NCBI GenBank assembly: GCA_020439745.1
Contig: JAGQSC010000003.1
Span: 186,001-250,000, forward strand
Direction: 5' to 3'
From: Acidobacteriota bacterium
GTDB lineage: Bacteria > Acidobacteriota > Holophagae > Acanthopleuribacterales > Acanthopleuribacteraceae
DNA: 64,000 nucleotides
Position 1 is the stretch's first letter. Each line of letters starts with the position of its first letter. The translations under genes were made by a program, and so were the position numbers. Under the pieces are notes generated by a model. It had not been told where the DNA came from, did not search any database, and worked only from the letters and a program-made list of their open reading frames with translations. Shown here one piece after another: positions 35,903-43,865 of this stretch.

Positions 35903-37558
35903 GTGCAAAAAGTAATCGCACTTGATTTTGGGACATCCAATTCAAGCGTGGCTACGTGGGATAGCCACAAAGGCATTGCCGATCTGTTACCGATCCCCGG
36001 TGTCACACGAGGACATTCCAGCTTTTCCGACGTGCAAATCGACGACGGCGACACCATCCCATCGGCGGTCTTTCTTGAAGACGAGCCTTCGTTCTTCGAT
36101 CGAATGACCGCTACTTTGGACCGATTCAAGTTCATAGGCAATCGCGCAAGGGTTGGGATGGCCGCACTCAATGCAGACGCCATGCAAATGCAACGTCGCT
36201 TTCACAGTGGTTTCAAACGCGATCTGCTGGCCGCTTGCGCAAGTGGTCAAGCCATCGGATCGCCCGCCTACAACATCTCGCGCCAATTCCTTAGAGAAGT
36301 ACTTGCTCACACCACCAAGGCCCTGGGCTGGCGACCGAGACAGCTGGTGTTCGGGACACCCGTAGACTGTTTTGAAGCCTATCGCGGTGCCTTGGAGCAT
36401 ATGGCCCGGTCTTTCAATATGAAGGCTCGGTTCATCGATGAACCCGTCGCTGCGGCACTGGGCTACGGCTCGCAACTCAAACAAGATAATAGGGTCTTGG
36501 TGATTGATTTCGGAGCCGGAACCTTGGATCTGGTGGCCATGATGTTTGGCTACGGAGCAGCGACCAAGGGTTCAGCCACCGTTTTGGGCAAATGGGGAGA
36601 ACGCCTGGGCGGCAACGACGTGGATCATTGGGTGGCAGAGTATGTCTGCGATCGGCTTGGCTTGCCCTCCATCAACCAGGACGCCGACCCACTCACCAAC
36701 TGGTGGCTACGACTGGTGCTGGCCGAATGCCGCTCCATGAAAGAGCAGTTATTCTTCAAAGAAAAGGTCCCGTTTAGCCTGGAAATACCGCCAAGTTTGG
36801 TCCAACGTACCGCCCATACGGCACCCCGCGACCTGTTTGTGTCGCGCGATGACTTGATAGCCATCATGGCAGCAAACAAGTTTTACCAGCGCACCGAGCG
36901 CGCCATCGACCATGTGGTGAGTCAGGCTGGCGAAGAACCCTTCGATCAGGTACTTATGGTGGGCGGTAGCACACTGCTCCCGGAAGTCTATCGCCGTGTG
37001 GAACAGCGATTCGGAAGGGCGCGCATCAAGGCTTGGCAGCCTTTCCATGCAGTGACCTTAGGTGCTGCAATTTACGCGGCAGGCGAGCTGCCAACCCAGG
37101 ACCATATCTTCCACGATTATGCGATACGTGCATGGGACCGCAAAACCCATCAGCCCCAACACCAGCTCATCATTAAACGCGGCACCAAATTTCCGACCAC
37201 GAGCAATCATTGGATCGGCAGATTTGTGCCCACCTGCGCCCACGGAGAGCCGGAAGAGACGTTCAAATTGATCATCTGCGAGATAGGCCGCAAGATCGGT
37301 GCTCAAAACGAAGTGGCCTGGACCGAACAGGGTGCTGCGGTCATGCTCAAGAACGAGAGCGACAGTGTTCTGGTGGCCCTGAACGAACAGAACCCAGTTC
37401 TGGGAACTTTGGACCCACCCCACTGGCCATCGGAAAAGAAGCCCCGACTTGAGATTCAGTTCGGCATCGACGAGAACCGTTGGTTGATCGCAACCGTCCG
37501 AGACCTCAAACGCAACATCCTGCTCATGGACCATCAACCCGTGCTCCAACTTCAGTGA
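35903..37558 (+). CDS. Hsp70/actin-like ATPase (YegD-like)
   Basis: 551 residues. The N-terminal phosphate-1 motif is LDFGTSNSSVATWD, the phosphate-2 motif VLVIDFGAGTLDLV (about 195-208), and the adenosine motif VLMVGGSTLLPEVYRRV (about 352-368). Length and layout resemble E. coli YegD more than DnaK: the C-terminal substrate-binding part is short and different. It would act as a chaperone-like ATPase in the cytoplasm; its client is unknown. The GTG start is preceded by GGAGGGGGA. It closes the three-gene operon with pilT and the HEAT-repeat gene. The 3' end runs into the REP-like repeats before the RAYT gene. Confidence 0.8.
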   Translation: MQKVIALDFGTSNSSVATWDSHKGIADLLPIPGVTRGHSSFSDVQIDDGDTIPSAVFLEDEPSFFDRMTATLDRFKFIGNRARVGMAALNADAMQMQRRFHSGFKRDLLAACASGQAIGSPAYNISRQFLREVLAHTTKALGWRPRQLVFGTPVDCFEAYRGALEHMARSFNMKARFIDEPVAAALGYGSQLKQDNRVLVIDFGAGTLDLVAMMFGYGAATKGSATVLGKWGERLGGNDVDHWVAEYVCDRLGLPSINQDADPLTNWWLRLVLAECRSMKEQLFFKEKVPFSLEIPPSLVQRTAHTAPRDLFVSRDDLIAIMAANKFYQRTERAIDHVVSQAGEEPFDQVLMVGGSTLLPEVYRRVEQRFGRARIKAWQPFHAVTLGAAIYAAGELPTQDHIFHDYAIRAWDRKTHQPQHQLIIKRGTKFPTTSNHWIGRFVPTCAHGEPEETFKLIICEIGRKIGAQNEVAWTEQGAAVMLKNESDSVLVALNEQNPVLGTLDPPHWPSEKKPRLEIQFGIDENRWLIATVRDLKRNILLMDHQPVLQLQ

Positions 37559-37569
37559 AGCGTGGTTCA

Positions 37570-37630
37570 GCCCGTAAGGGCGATCGTCCACAGCCCACGG
37601 GTGACGAGCGGAGCGAGGAACCCTGGGTTA
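37570..37630. repeat. Outer left REP-like palindromic repeat
   Basis: About 60 bases, inverted copy of 38179-38238. Core shared text when the right copy is reverse-complemented: GCCCGTWAGGGC, ATCGTNCACAGCCC, GGGTGACGAGCG and AGCGAGGAACCC, with a handful of mismatches and one single-base gap. It contains its own small stem (GCCC...GGGC) and the larger palindrome around GTGACGAGC. Confidence 0.75.
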
Positions 37631-37640
37631 ACGAAAAAAA

Positions 37641-37666
37641 GGGTTTAAGCCCGGTAGGGCGAACCC
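37641..37666. repeat. Inner left REP-like hairpin
   Basis: A 26-base hairpin-forming element: GGGTT pairs with AACCC, and inside it GCCC pairs with GGGC across GGTA. Its AAGCCCGGTAGGGCGAACC text matches the reverse complement of 38144-38162. It lies directly before the transposase stop codon. Confidence 0.7.
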
Positions 37667-37667
37667 T

Positions 37668-38132
37668 TCAACTCGGCTCCCAAGTTTGTTCACCGGTTTC
37701 GTCATTCACAATCCAACGATGTCCCCATTTATCAGCTATTTTCTTCATCTCCTCTTCGAATGTGACCTCACGATGGTGTTCCTTCTGTTTTTCGACGTAT
37801 TGGTATAATCCTCCAAGTTGCGAAGCCGAACATGAAAAAGCACCATAACCACCCTGCCATGCAAAATCAGGCTCTCGTTGCTTCATCCAGCTTGACGAGT
37901 GCGCTTTCAAATCGCGTACAACATGACTGAGTGCAGCATCTTGATGTAGGCGAATAACCATGTGGATATGATCTTCGGTTCCATTCGCACGAAGAAGAAC
38001 AGTTTTACGATTTCGGAGGATGCCGCCCATATATGCGTGGAGTTCAACCTCGAAAGATGGGCGCAACCAACGCATTCGTTTGTGCGTGGAGAAGACAATG
38101 TGCACGTAAATCTGGACAAGGCTCTGGGCCAT
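37668..38132 (-). CDS. REP-associated tyrosine transposase (Y1/IS200-like)
   Basis: A 154-residue single-strand transposase of the Y1 HUH family. The HUH pair is in TEDHIHMVIRLHQ (about 53-65), and the catalytic tyrosine is in GGLYQYVEKQKEHH (about 107-120), with a helix pattern typical of TnpA-REP. These enzymes cut and rejoin single-stranded DNA at structured palindromes, and in RAYT form are thought to spread REP sequences without mobilising themselves often. It is flanked by matching palindromes on both sides. No partner tnpB gene is present. The ATG has no strong ribosome-binding site, so expression is probably low. Confidence 0.85.
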   Translation of the reverse strand: MAQSLVQIYVHIVFSTHKRMRWLRPSFEVELHAYMGGILRNRKTVLLRANGTEDHIHMVIRLHQDAALSHVVRDLKAHSSSWMKQREPDFAWQGGYGAFSCSASQLGGLYQYVEKQKEHHREVTFEEEMKKIADKWGHRWIVNDETGEQTWEPS

Positions 38133-38143
38133 GATAATACTCA

Positions 38144-38162
38144 GGTTCGCCCTAACGGGCTA
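38144..38162. repeat. Inner right REP-like repeat
   Basis: Nineteen bases, GGTTCGCCCTAACGGGCTA, whose reverse complement matches the inner left element at 37641-37666 with few differences. It contains the GCCC-TAAC-GGGC hairpin and lies 12 bases upstream of the transposase start. Confidence 0.7.
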
Positions 38163-38178
38163 GATTGTTTGCTTTCCT

Positions 38179-38238
38179 TACCCTGGGTTCCTCGCTACGC
38201 TCGTCACCCAGGGCTGTGTACGATTGCCCTAACGGGCA
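38179..38238. repeat. Outer right REP-like palindromic repeat
   Basis: Inverted partner of 37570-37630. It contains a 6-bp stem CTGGGT / ACCCAG with a long loop (38182-38211) and the small GCCC-TAAC-GGGC hairpin (38226-38237). About 60 bases with roughly 85% identity to the reverse complement of the left copy, estimated by eye. Confidence 0.75.
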
Positions 38239-38363
38239 ACATATCTATCGGCTAGCGTTTCGCTCCATTCTACATCTAGGCTTCAGCCCCCAGAGCAATT
38301 TGCCCTATCCACGTTAACGCTAAACTGGATTGTCTTAGTCCTGACAAACCGAGAATCCGTGCA

Positions 38364-39029
38364 TCAACCCACGGACATGGCCAGGGTTTTGCTCAACTGG
38401 CAGAGGTGTAGTCCAGTTTCAGCTTGCCATTGATTGAACTGGTCTTGCACCTTCTTCAAGTCGGCGACCGAGGTGGGCTGCTTGGTGACCACGCCCTCCT
38501 GAATCAGGGCCTGAACCACATCGTTGGACAAAATGAACGTATCTTTACCTGAAAATCTCAGAAACATGGGTCCCGTGTTGCCACCCAAACGTGCGCCGTT
38601 CTTCTTTAGAAACGCCCACAGTGACACAATATCGTTCACGGGCCACTGCGCCAGGAACTTCCCAAAAGAGCCGTATTTTTCCGACTGGGCTATGATCATG
38701 TCCGAATTGGGTTTTACGGTTTGGATCTTCTGCCAATTCCGGATGATGCGCTTGTCGTTCACCATAGGTCGCAAGGACTCCTCGGGCAAAACACTGAACC
38801 GCAAAGGATCGAATCCGCCAAAAGCAGCTTCAAATCCCTTCCATTTACTTTCAATCACTGCCCATACAAAACCCGCCTGAAAGATGCGTTTCGTCATCTG
38901 AGCCAGGAAAAAACTATCGGGCAAATCGCCCAGCGCTTGATCGGATAAGGGTTCAGGCCAAGCGGCCTTAATGATTTCATAGCTGCCATGACGGGTCACT
39001 GCCCGTTGAATCACAGGTTCAAACGACAC
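38364..39029 (-). CDS. DNA-3-methyladenine glycosylase I-like protein
   Basis: 221 residues resembling the Tag-type helix-hairpin-helix glycosylase superfamily, which removes 3-methyladenine from alkylated DNA. Visible are FLAQMTKRIFQAGFVWAVIE followed by WKGFEAAFGGFDP, the usual Tag core, and RIIRNWQKIQTVKPNSDMII. A GTG start follows AGGAGG at good spacing. Catalytic and zinc residues of classical Tag are not fully recognisable, so it may be a Tag-like relative rather than a proven glycosylase. It is isolated, on the strand opposite to the next genes. Confidence 0.65.
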   Translation of the reverse strand: MSFEPVIQRAVTRHGSYEIIKAAWPEPLSDQALGDLPDSFFLAQMTKRIFQAGFVWAVIESKWKGFEAAFGGFDPLRFSVLPEESLRPMVNDKRIIRNWQKIQTVKPNSDMIIAQSEKYGSFGKFLAQWPVNDIVSLWAFLKKNGARLGGNTGPMFLRFSGKDTFILSNDVVQALIQEGVVTKQPTSVADLKKVQDQFNQWQAETGLHLCQLSKTLAMSVG

Positions 39030-39122
39030 ATATCCTCCTGATTGTTCCCTTCATTCTAGCCTTCTTTTCCCCGATCTGAGTGAATCTGCTATTCTGAGTC
39101 CATCCAAAGTATCGAGTTGGCC

Positions 39123-39521
39123 ATGCCTCTTACGTTGTTCAAGAAGGGATCGGTTCGCGGAGAATGGTACGTGGCGACCATCCGCGTGGAACCCAGTACC
39201 GCCTCGAACTATTACGGTGTATCCATCAGCTTTGGACTCTTGGGACACACACAAGAGCGTGAGATCCAATGGGTGCCGCGCGGCCAGCCATCGTTTGATG
39301 TAATGGTGTCCTTAGCGGTTCCTTTCCTGAGAACAGGTTTTAATCGAGCTAAGCGACCCCGCAAATATGTGGTGGAAAAACTGACTCTCGCAGAGTGTCG
39401 TGTGCTCCATGCGGCACGCAAGCAAGTCTTTGGCGAACAGATCCCACTCTTCTGGAGTCCTCCGCCCCATCCGCTAACAGCAATCAAAACTGATCCTAAA
39501 CCCAAGTTCCATCCACTTTGA
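39123..39521 (+). CDS. Hypothetical protein
   Basis: About 132 residues beginning MPLTLFKKGSVRGEWYVATI with basic patches (NRAKRPRKYVVEKL) and a proline-rich end. No domain is recognised. The next gene's ATG (39521) overlaps the stop by one base, so the two are coupled. An ATG at 39123 is used rather than the earlier TTG two codons upstream. No function can be named. Confidence 0.5.
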   Translation: MPLTLFKKGSVRGEWYVATIRVEPSTASNYYGVSISFGLLGHTQEREIQWVPRGQPSFDVMVSLAVPFLRTGFNRAKRPRKYVVEKLTLAECRVLHAARKQVFGEQIPLFWSPPPHPLTAIKTDPKPKFHPL

Positions 39522-41059
39522 TGGTCTTAAGTCAGTCATCAATTGATCACTTGGAAAGTGGGTCAGCCTTTGGATTGAGCCATTCGGTTCGTCACATTCA
39601 AACCCACATGTCTCACGTGTTCCTGACCGGCAGTCGAGCCTACAAATTCCGAAAATCGGTTGATCTGGGATTCTGTTCGTTTCTCACCCTTGCACAACGA
39701 CAGGACGACGTGGCTCGGGAACTGAGACTCAACCGGCGACTCGCACCCCAGGTTTACCTGGGTATTTGCACTTTTGATGGTAGGCAATTCGGCCCACTTA
39801 TCACAAACATCCCATCCAGTTGGCCCGAAACCGAATTGGCCCTGGTCATGGTGGAGTTGGACCCACAGACCAATGCCAAATTCCTATTAGAAGCAGGAAC
39901 ATTGCAAGGCGATCATTTGGCGCATGCTGCCAAACAACTGGCCGAATTCCATCGTCAAAATCGACTCAACTCAAGGGATTCGCGGACGAAAAACTGGGAA
40001 ATGGCCCATTACCAACCTGCACTCGATAATCCGATCGCCCTAAAAGATTATTTGAAAGACCGCAGAGGAGACGCGGACGAACTTACCAACCGCATTCAAG
40101 CGTTCCAGATGGACCATCCAAATTGGTTTACGAATCGTTTGCAGCATGGACGTGCCGTAGACGGTCACGGTGATCTGCACCTGGAACATTTATGGTTCCC
40201 ACAACCCGCACATCCGATCTGGATCGACTGCCTGGAATTCCGCGATGATTTTCGATTGATGGATACCGTTTATGACATCGGATTCTTGGCCATGGACTTG
40301 GTATACAGAGGAAGACCAGACTTTGCGGATCATTTCCTGCAATGCTATTCACTGGCTTCATTGGACTATGATTCGTTCAAGGGATTGCGGCTGGCCATGA
40401 GTTACCGAGCTGCCGTGCGCGCCAAAGTGGCTGCTATGGCTTGCGCAGATCCAGAGATTGAGCGCCATCAACGCGAGGCAGCGCTGGAAAGTGCGCATCG
40501 CCACCTCGATCTGGCGCTTCATGTGTTGCGACCCGTGCAAACGGCACCGATCATCGCCACTTGCGGCGCTGTAGGTACAGGTAAATCCACTCTTGCCAAA
40601 GCCATTGCCAAGGAACTCGGGGGTATTCGCATTGCCTCGGACGTGCTGCGAAAGAGACTAGCTGGAGTGGAACCTCATCACCACCTGGCCTCTCAATTCT
40701 ACGATTGGGAAAGCACCGTAAATGTGTACAAACGCATGAAAGATTATGCCTCTTCCGTAGCGCAGGCAGGTCGTATAGCTATCCTTGACGCCACTTATGC
40801 ATCTGAAAAGCTCCGGGCGTTCCTACCTCCAGAAGCTATCCTTGTCTGGCTGGAGGCCGATCGCGATGAACTGCAAAAACGGCTCACTTATCGGGCAACG
40901 GATACGAGCACCGAATCCGATGCCGGACCCGAATTGTTGGAACAGAGTCTTGCCTACTTTGAACCACCCACTCAATGGCCCAATACGATCAGAATCGACA
41001 CCGGCCATTCAGATTGGTTGGAACAGGCCATAGATGCGCTGAGACAACACATCACCTGA
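39521..41059 (+). CDS. Fused aminoglycoside-phosphotransferase-like / P-loop kinase protein
   Basis: About 512 residues in two parts. The first 300 resemble the APH/choline-kinase fold: HGDLHLEHLWF holds the catalytic Asp, and IDCLEFRDDFRLMDTVYDIGF the second metal-site Asp. The last 190 have a P-loop GAVGTGKST and an adenylate/gluconate-kinase-like lid with SDVLRKRL and IAILDATYA. Such APH-P-loop fusions (COG2187 with COG0645) are known in many bacteria, but their substrate is not established. ATG 39521 overlaps the preceding stop. nnrS follows 55 bases later. It is probably a small-molecule kinase; antibiotic resistance should not be assumed. Confidence 0.8.
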   Translation: MVLSQSSIDHLESGSAFGLSHSVRHIQTHMSHVFLTGSRAYKFRKSVDLGFCSFLTLAQRQDDVARELRLNRRLAPQVYLGICTFDGRQFGPLITNIPSSWPETELALVMVELDPQTNAKFLLEAGTLQGDHLAHAAKQLAEFHRQNRLNSRDSRTKNWEMAHYQPALDNPIALKDYLKDRRGDADELTNRIQAFQMDHPNWFTNRLQHGRAVDGHGDLHLEHLWFPQPAHPIWIDCLEFRDDFRLMDTVYDIGFLAMDLVYRGRPDFADHFLQCYSLASLDYDSFKGLRLAMSYRAAVRAKVAAMACADPEIERHQREAALESAHRHLDLALHVLRPVQTAPIIATCGAVGTGKSTLAKAIAKELGGIRIASDVLRKRLAGVEPHHHLASQFYDWESTVNVYKRMKDYASSVAQAGRIAILDATYASEKLRAFLPPEAILVWLEADRDELQKRLTYRATDTSTESDAGPELLEQSLAYFEPPTQWPNTIRIDTGHSDWLEQAIDALRQHIT

Positions 41060-41114
41060 CCTAGGTCATATACCTCAGCACCAGAACATGAGCAGAATAC
41101 AAGCTGGAGGTAAT

Positions 41115-42263
41115 ATGCAGATCTTCGCCATGGGGTTCAGGGCATTCTTTCTTCTTGGTGCATTTTGGGCCGTTCTTTCCGGGATCTGGTGGTTAGGCTT
41201 CCTACACGGCGTGATCACCCCCCATCAACTAAACCCCTTCTCCTGGCATGCCCACGAGATGATCCACGGTTTTGCAGCTGCGATTATTTCAGGCTTCTTG
41301 TTGACTGCCTCGGCCAACTGGACCAAAACCCGAGGAGCCCACGGTATCACCTTATTCCTGCTCGTGTTGCTCTGGGTCCTAAATCGGCTTGCCTATGGCT
41401 GGCTTTGGTTCCACGGACCCCACTCCGGTCTTTGGACGACCTTCGTGTTTTACGTGGCATTGACATGCGTATTGCTGCCACCTTTGTGGCGTGCCCGTCA
41501 GTGGCACAACCTCGGGCTGTTACTCTGGTTGCTGTTGTTAGGCGTTGCCGAATTCATGCAATCAGCAAGTTTGCTAAACGCGAAGCCTGTTTTGGCCGAA
41601 AGAGCGATGCTGTTATCGCTAAATGCGACCCTAGCTTTTGTCGCCATTATCGGTGGACGCGTGATTCCCTTCTTTACACGCAACAAACTGCCCCACCTCG
41701 ATATCCGAAAGGAACCCGTCGCCGAATGGTTCAGTCTCGGGTTGTTACTAGCCATCACGGTCTGTGATCTTTTGTATGGACGAAGGCACACGTGTTCCGG
41801 GGTGTTGTCTCTTTTCGCAGGATTGGCATTCCTCGCAAGAGGCCGTCATTGGCATTCCTTTGAAACGCGGCACGAGCCTATGCTATGGGTACTCCATCTG
41901 GGCTATTTTTTCCTGGTGTGCGGGTTTCTGCTCAGAACGCTATGTCATGGCATCCCGCAACTACCTCAATCGGCATGGATCCATATGTTCACGCTTGGCG
42001 CACTTTCCCTGGTGGTGCTTGGTATGATCAGCCGGGTATCACTTGGCCACACGGGTCGCGTTATTCAAGCGTCCAACTGGGTGCGCGCTTCATTTATGCT
42101 TCTCGTGTTCGCCACCATCTTCAGGCAATGGGCCAGTTGGCTACCCACCCATTTGTGGGCGCGGGACGCTTCACTACTCCTATTTACGGGAGCTTTCGTG
42201 ATCTTTTTGTGGCACTACACGCCCATCCTCACATCAGCGCGCGCCGATGGCAAAACGGGTTAA
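41115..42263 (+). CDS. nnrS: NnrS-family haem-copper membrane protein
   Basis: About 382 residues with about ten membrane helices. WHAHEMIHGFAAAIISGFLL (from residue 44) and TRGAHGITLF, HEPMLWVLHLGY, and QSAWIHMFTLGALSLVVLGMISRVSLGHTGR carry the histidines and the general layout of NnrS, which helps protect against nitrosative stress and iron loss, often near nir and nor genes. ATG 41115 is preferred over 41088 because GGAGG lies just upstream and the next residues MGFRAFFLLG match the family start. A 12-base palindrome TGACCTAGGTCA (41057-41068) lies 46 bases before the start. It ends in a four-base convergent overlap with the kinase gene. Confidence 0.9.
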   Translation: MQIFAMGFRAFFLLGAFWAVLSGIWWLGFLHGVITPHQLNPFSWHAHEMIHGFAAAIISGFLLTASANWTKTRGAHGITLFLLVLLWVLNRLAYGWLWFHGPHSGLWTTFVFYVALTCVLLPPLWRARQWHNLGLLLWLLLLGVAEFMQSASLLNAKPVLAERAMLLSLNATLAFVAIIGGRVIPFFTRNKLPHLDIRKEPVAEWFSLGLLLAITVCDLLYGRRHTCSGVLSLFAGLAFLARGRHWHSFETRHEPMLWVLHLGYFFLVCGFLLRTLCHGIPQLPQSAWIHMFTLGALSLVVLGMISRVSLGHTGRVIQASNWVRASFMLLVFATIFRQWASWLPTHLWARDASLLLFTGAFVIFLWHYTPILTSARADGKTG

Positions 42264-43162
42264 TCTTGCTGCCAGGGGAATTTGCGGGTAAACAGTTGTG
42301 TGGGCGTTTTCTCATCGTCCGAAGTGGGCACATCGGAATCCCAGCTCGCAGCCACAGCAGCCATCAGTTCCTGTAAACTTCCCGGTCGCTTGGCAGGATC
42401 GCGGGCAAGCCCTGCCCTGAAAATCGTCTCCAGATCACGCGTGTTGGCTTGGCGCAAGCCACTCAGTTCAATGTGCGGTTCACCTCGAACGATCTCAAAG
42501 AGCATCTCACTGACGTGCTTCGCCTTGAACGGGTAGCTACCGGTCAAAAGCTTGTAGATCATGACGGTGAAGGAATAGCAATCCGATGCGGCCGTGATCG
42601 GCTGGTTGGTAATCTGCTCGGGACTCGAAAAGTGGGGCGTACCGATCCAATCGGAGGAATGAGTCAAACTGTTCAGTCCAAAGGCACAGCCCTTGGCAAT
42701 GCCGAAATCCAGCAGTTTTGCCGACCCATCCAACGTCGCCATCACATTGGCCGGCTTCACATCGCGATGCACCACGCCCTGCTCATGGGCATAATCCAAA
42801 GCTTGAGCCGTTTCCGCAAGCTGGCGCATGAGCTGAGTCCTATGGGAGGGAGTCTCCTGGGCTAAAGTCTTCCCAGCCACAAACTCCATTGCAAAATAGG
42901 GCAAGCGACCATGATGCCCATGATCAATAATCTGCACGATGTGGGGATGGGACAAACGGCGCATTGCCTGAATCTCTCGTTCCATTCGCCGAATAAATTC
43001 AGCCAGTTCATTTGGATCTGCGACCAGATCAGGATGCATAAGCTTGAGGGCCACCTGCGCCTGATTGCGGCGATCAAGGGCCAACATCACTCGGCCCATG
43101 GCGCCGCGACCTAACTCGCAAACCAGTTCGTATCGATCATCTACCAGGGGCGCTTCGGTCAT
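42260..43162 (-). CDS. Soluble Hanks-type serine/threonine protein kinase
   Basis: 300 residues forming one kinase domain without a membrane helix. It has a glycine loop ELGRGAMGRVMLA, a VALK lysine in AQVALKLMH, the catalytic loop VVHRDVKPANVM, the DFG triad in LLDFGIAKG, and a SPEQ segment in place of APE. All catalytic residues are present, so it should be active. A Ser/Asp-rich tail with FTRKFPWQQD follows. Targets are unknown. It overlaps nnrS by four bases head to tail and ends before the DUF420 gene. Confidence 0.92.
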   Translation of the reverse strand: MTEAPLVDDRYELVCELGRGAMGRVMLALDRRNQAQVALKLMHPDLVADPNELAEFIRRMEREIQAMRRLSHPHIVQIIDHGHHGRLPYFAMEFVAGKTLAQETPSHRTQLMRQLAETAQALDYAHEQGVVHRDVKPANVMATLDGSAKLLDFGIAKGCAFGLNSLTHSSDWIGTPHFSSPEQITNQPITAASDCYSFTVMIYKLLTGSYPFKAKHVSEMLFEIVRGEPHIELSGLRQANTRDLETIFRAGLARDPAKRPGSLQELMAAVAASWDSDVPTSDDEKTPTQLFTRKFPWQQD

Positions 43163-43219
43163 GACCCCAGTCTATCTATTTGGCTGGCACATACAAGCCA
43201 AATCCCTATGCGCATCGAA

Positions 43220-43747
43220 CTAATAGAGGGGCACGGGCCGTATGTGGTTGTTCATCACATATACAAACAAACCGGTGACTGCCACATAAGCCCACATGGC
43301 CAGTGTGATTCGGGCAAAACGGCGATGACGATCAAAAGACTGACGCAACGCCAAGACGATGATGGTCACAATGCAAGGCACAACCGCCACAGCGAGTACC
43401 GTATGAGAGAAAAGCACGACCACAAACAGGGTACGCAGCCAATCATCGCCAGGAAAGCGTTGGTGTCCAAAAATCGCCCAATGAGCGATGTAGCCAGCCA
43501 AAAAAACAACGCCGAACACACACGCGGTCAACATAAAACGCGGATGCTTAATTCGGTCACCTCGACGAATGGCGCGATAGCCAAACACCAACATGCAACA
43601 GATGGCTAGGTTCATGAATCCATTGAAATGCGGTAACCAAACCCAATTGGAAGGATCGACGGCCATATGCCCTGTAGGTCCCGCTTGATCGAGTGCCAGC
43701 AACGTCAGCAAAAGCACACTGAACTCTATAAAAACAGCGCCCTTCAT
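43220..43747 (-). CDS. DUF420-family membrane protein
   Basis: About 175 residues with five membrane helices, matching DUF420: LPHFNGFMNLAICCMLVFGY, RRGDRIKHPRFMLTACVFGVVFLAGY and RHRRFARITLAMWAYVAVTGLFVYVM are the typical segments. DUF420/CtaM-like proteins accompany haem-copper oxidases and are needed for their maturation. ATG 43747 follows GGGGAG and begins MKGAVFIEF, a better start than the upstream frame. It lies downstream of a hairpin element, and no oxidase gene is in the window, so the partner must be elsewhere. Confidence 0.8.
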   Translation of the reverse strand: MKGAVFIEFSVLLLTLLALDQAGPTGHMAVDPSNWVWLPHFNGFMNLAICCMLVFGYRAIRRGDRIKHPRFMLTACVFGVVFLAGYIAHWAIFGHQRFPGDDWLRTLFVVVLFSHTVLAVAVVPCIVTIIVLALRQSFDRHRRFARITLAMWAYVAVTGLFVYVMNNHIRPVPLY

Positions 43748-43791
43748 AGATGCTCCCCGAGAAAATGGGGTCATCCTAGCATAGATGTGTC

Positions 43792-43859
43792 GGCCGGATC
43801 TCAGGGGGTGGAGTTGAAACGCGCATGGGGGGGACGTTCATACATCCTGAGATCCGGCC
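43792..43859. repeat. Perfect 14-bp inverted repeat around a 40-base G-rich loop
   Basis: GGCCGGATCTCAGG at 43792-43805 pairs exactly with CCTGAGATCCGGCC at 43846-43859. The loop holds a GGGGGGG run. There is no T-tract, so it does not look like an intrinsic terminator. It lies between the DUF420 start and the end of the transglutaminase/TPR gene, both on the minus strand. It may be a structured 5' leader of DUF420 or a dispersed repeat. Confidence 0.6.
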
Positions 43860-43865
43860 TAAGGG

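Larger units (their letters stand above)
37570..38238 (-). mobile_element. RAYT/REP unit: IS200-type transposase framed by mirror-image palindromes
   Basis: A 669-base unit holding one tyrosine-transposase gene (37668-38132) between two nested pairs of inverted repeats. Outer copies are at 37570-37630 and 38179-38238, inner copies at 37641-37666 and 38144-38162. Each repeat contains its own small hairpin built on GCCC-GGGC arms. This is the layout of a REP-associated tyrosine transposase with its REP/BIME palindromes, not of a classical IS with terminal repeats and target duplication; no direct target duplication is seen outside the unit. Confidence 0.7.

Noticed and set aside
37570-38238. 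Classical insertion sequence with terminal inverted repeats
   Set aside because: The enzyme is Y1/RAYT type, which does not use terminal inverted repeats in the DDE sense, and I see no target-site duplication.
39521-41059. Antibiotic-resistance aminoglycoside phosphotransferase
   Set aside because: The APH-like fold is fused to a P-loop kinase, the form of a widespread housekeeping-type family of unknown substrate.
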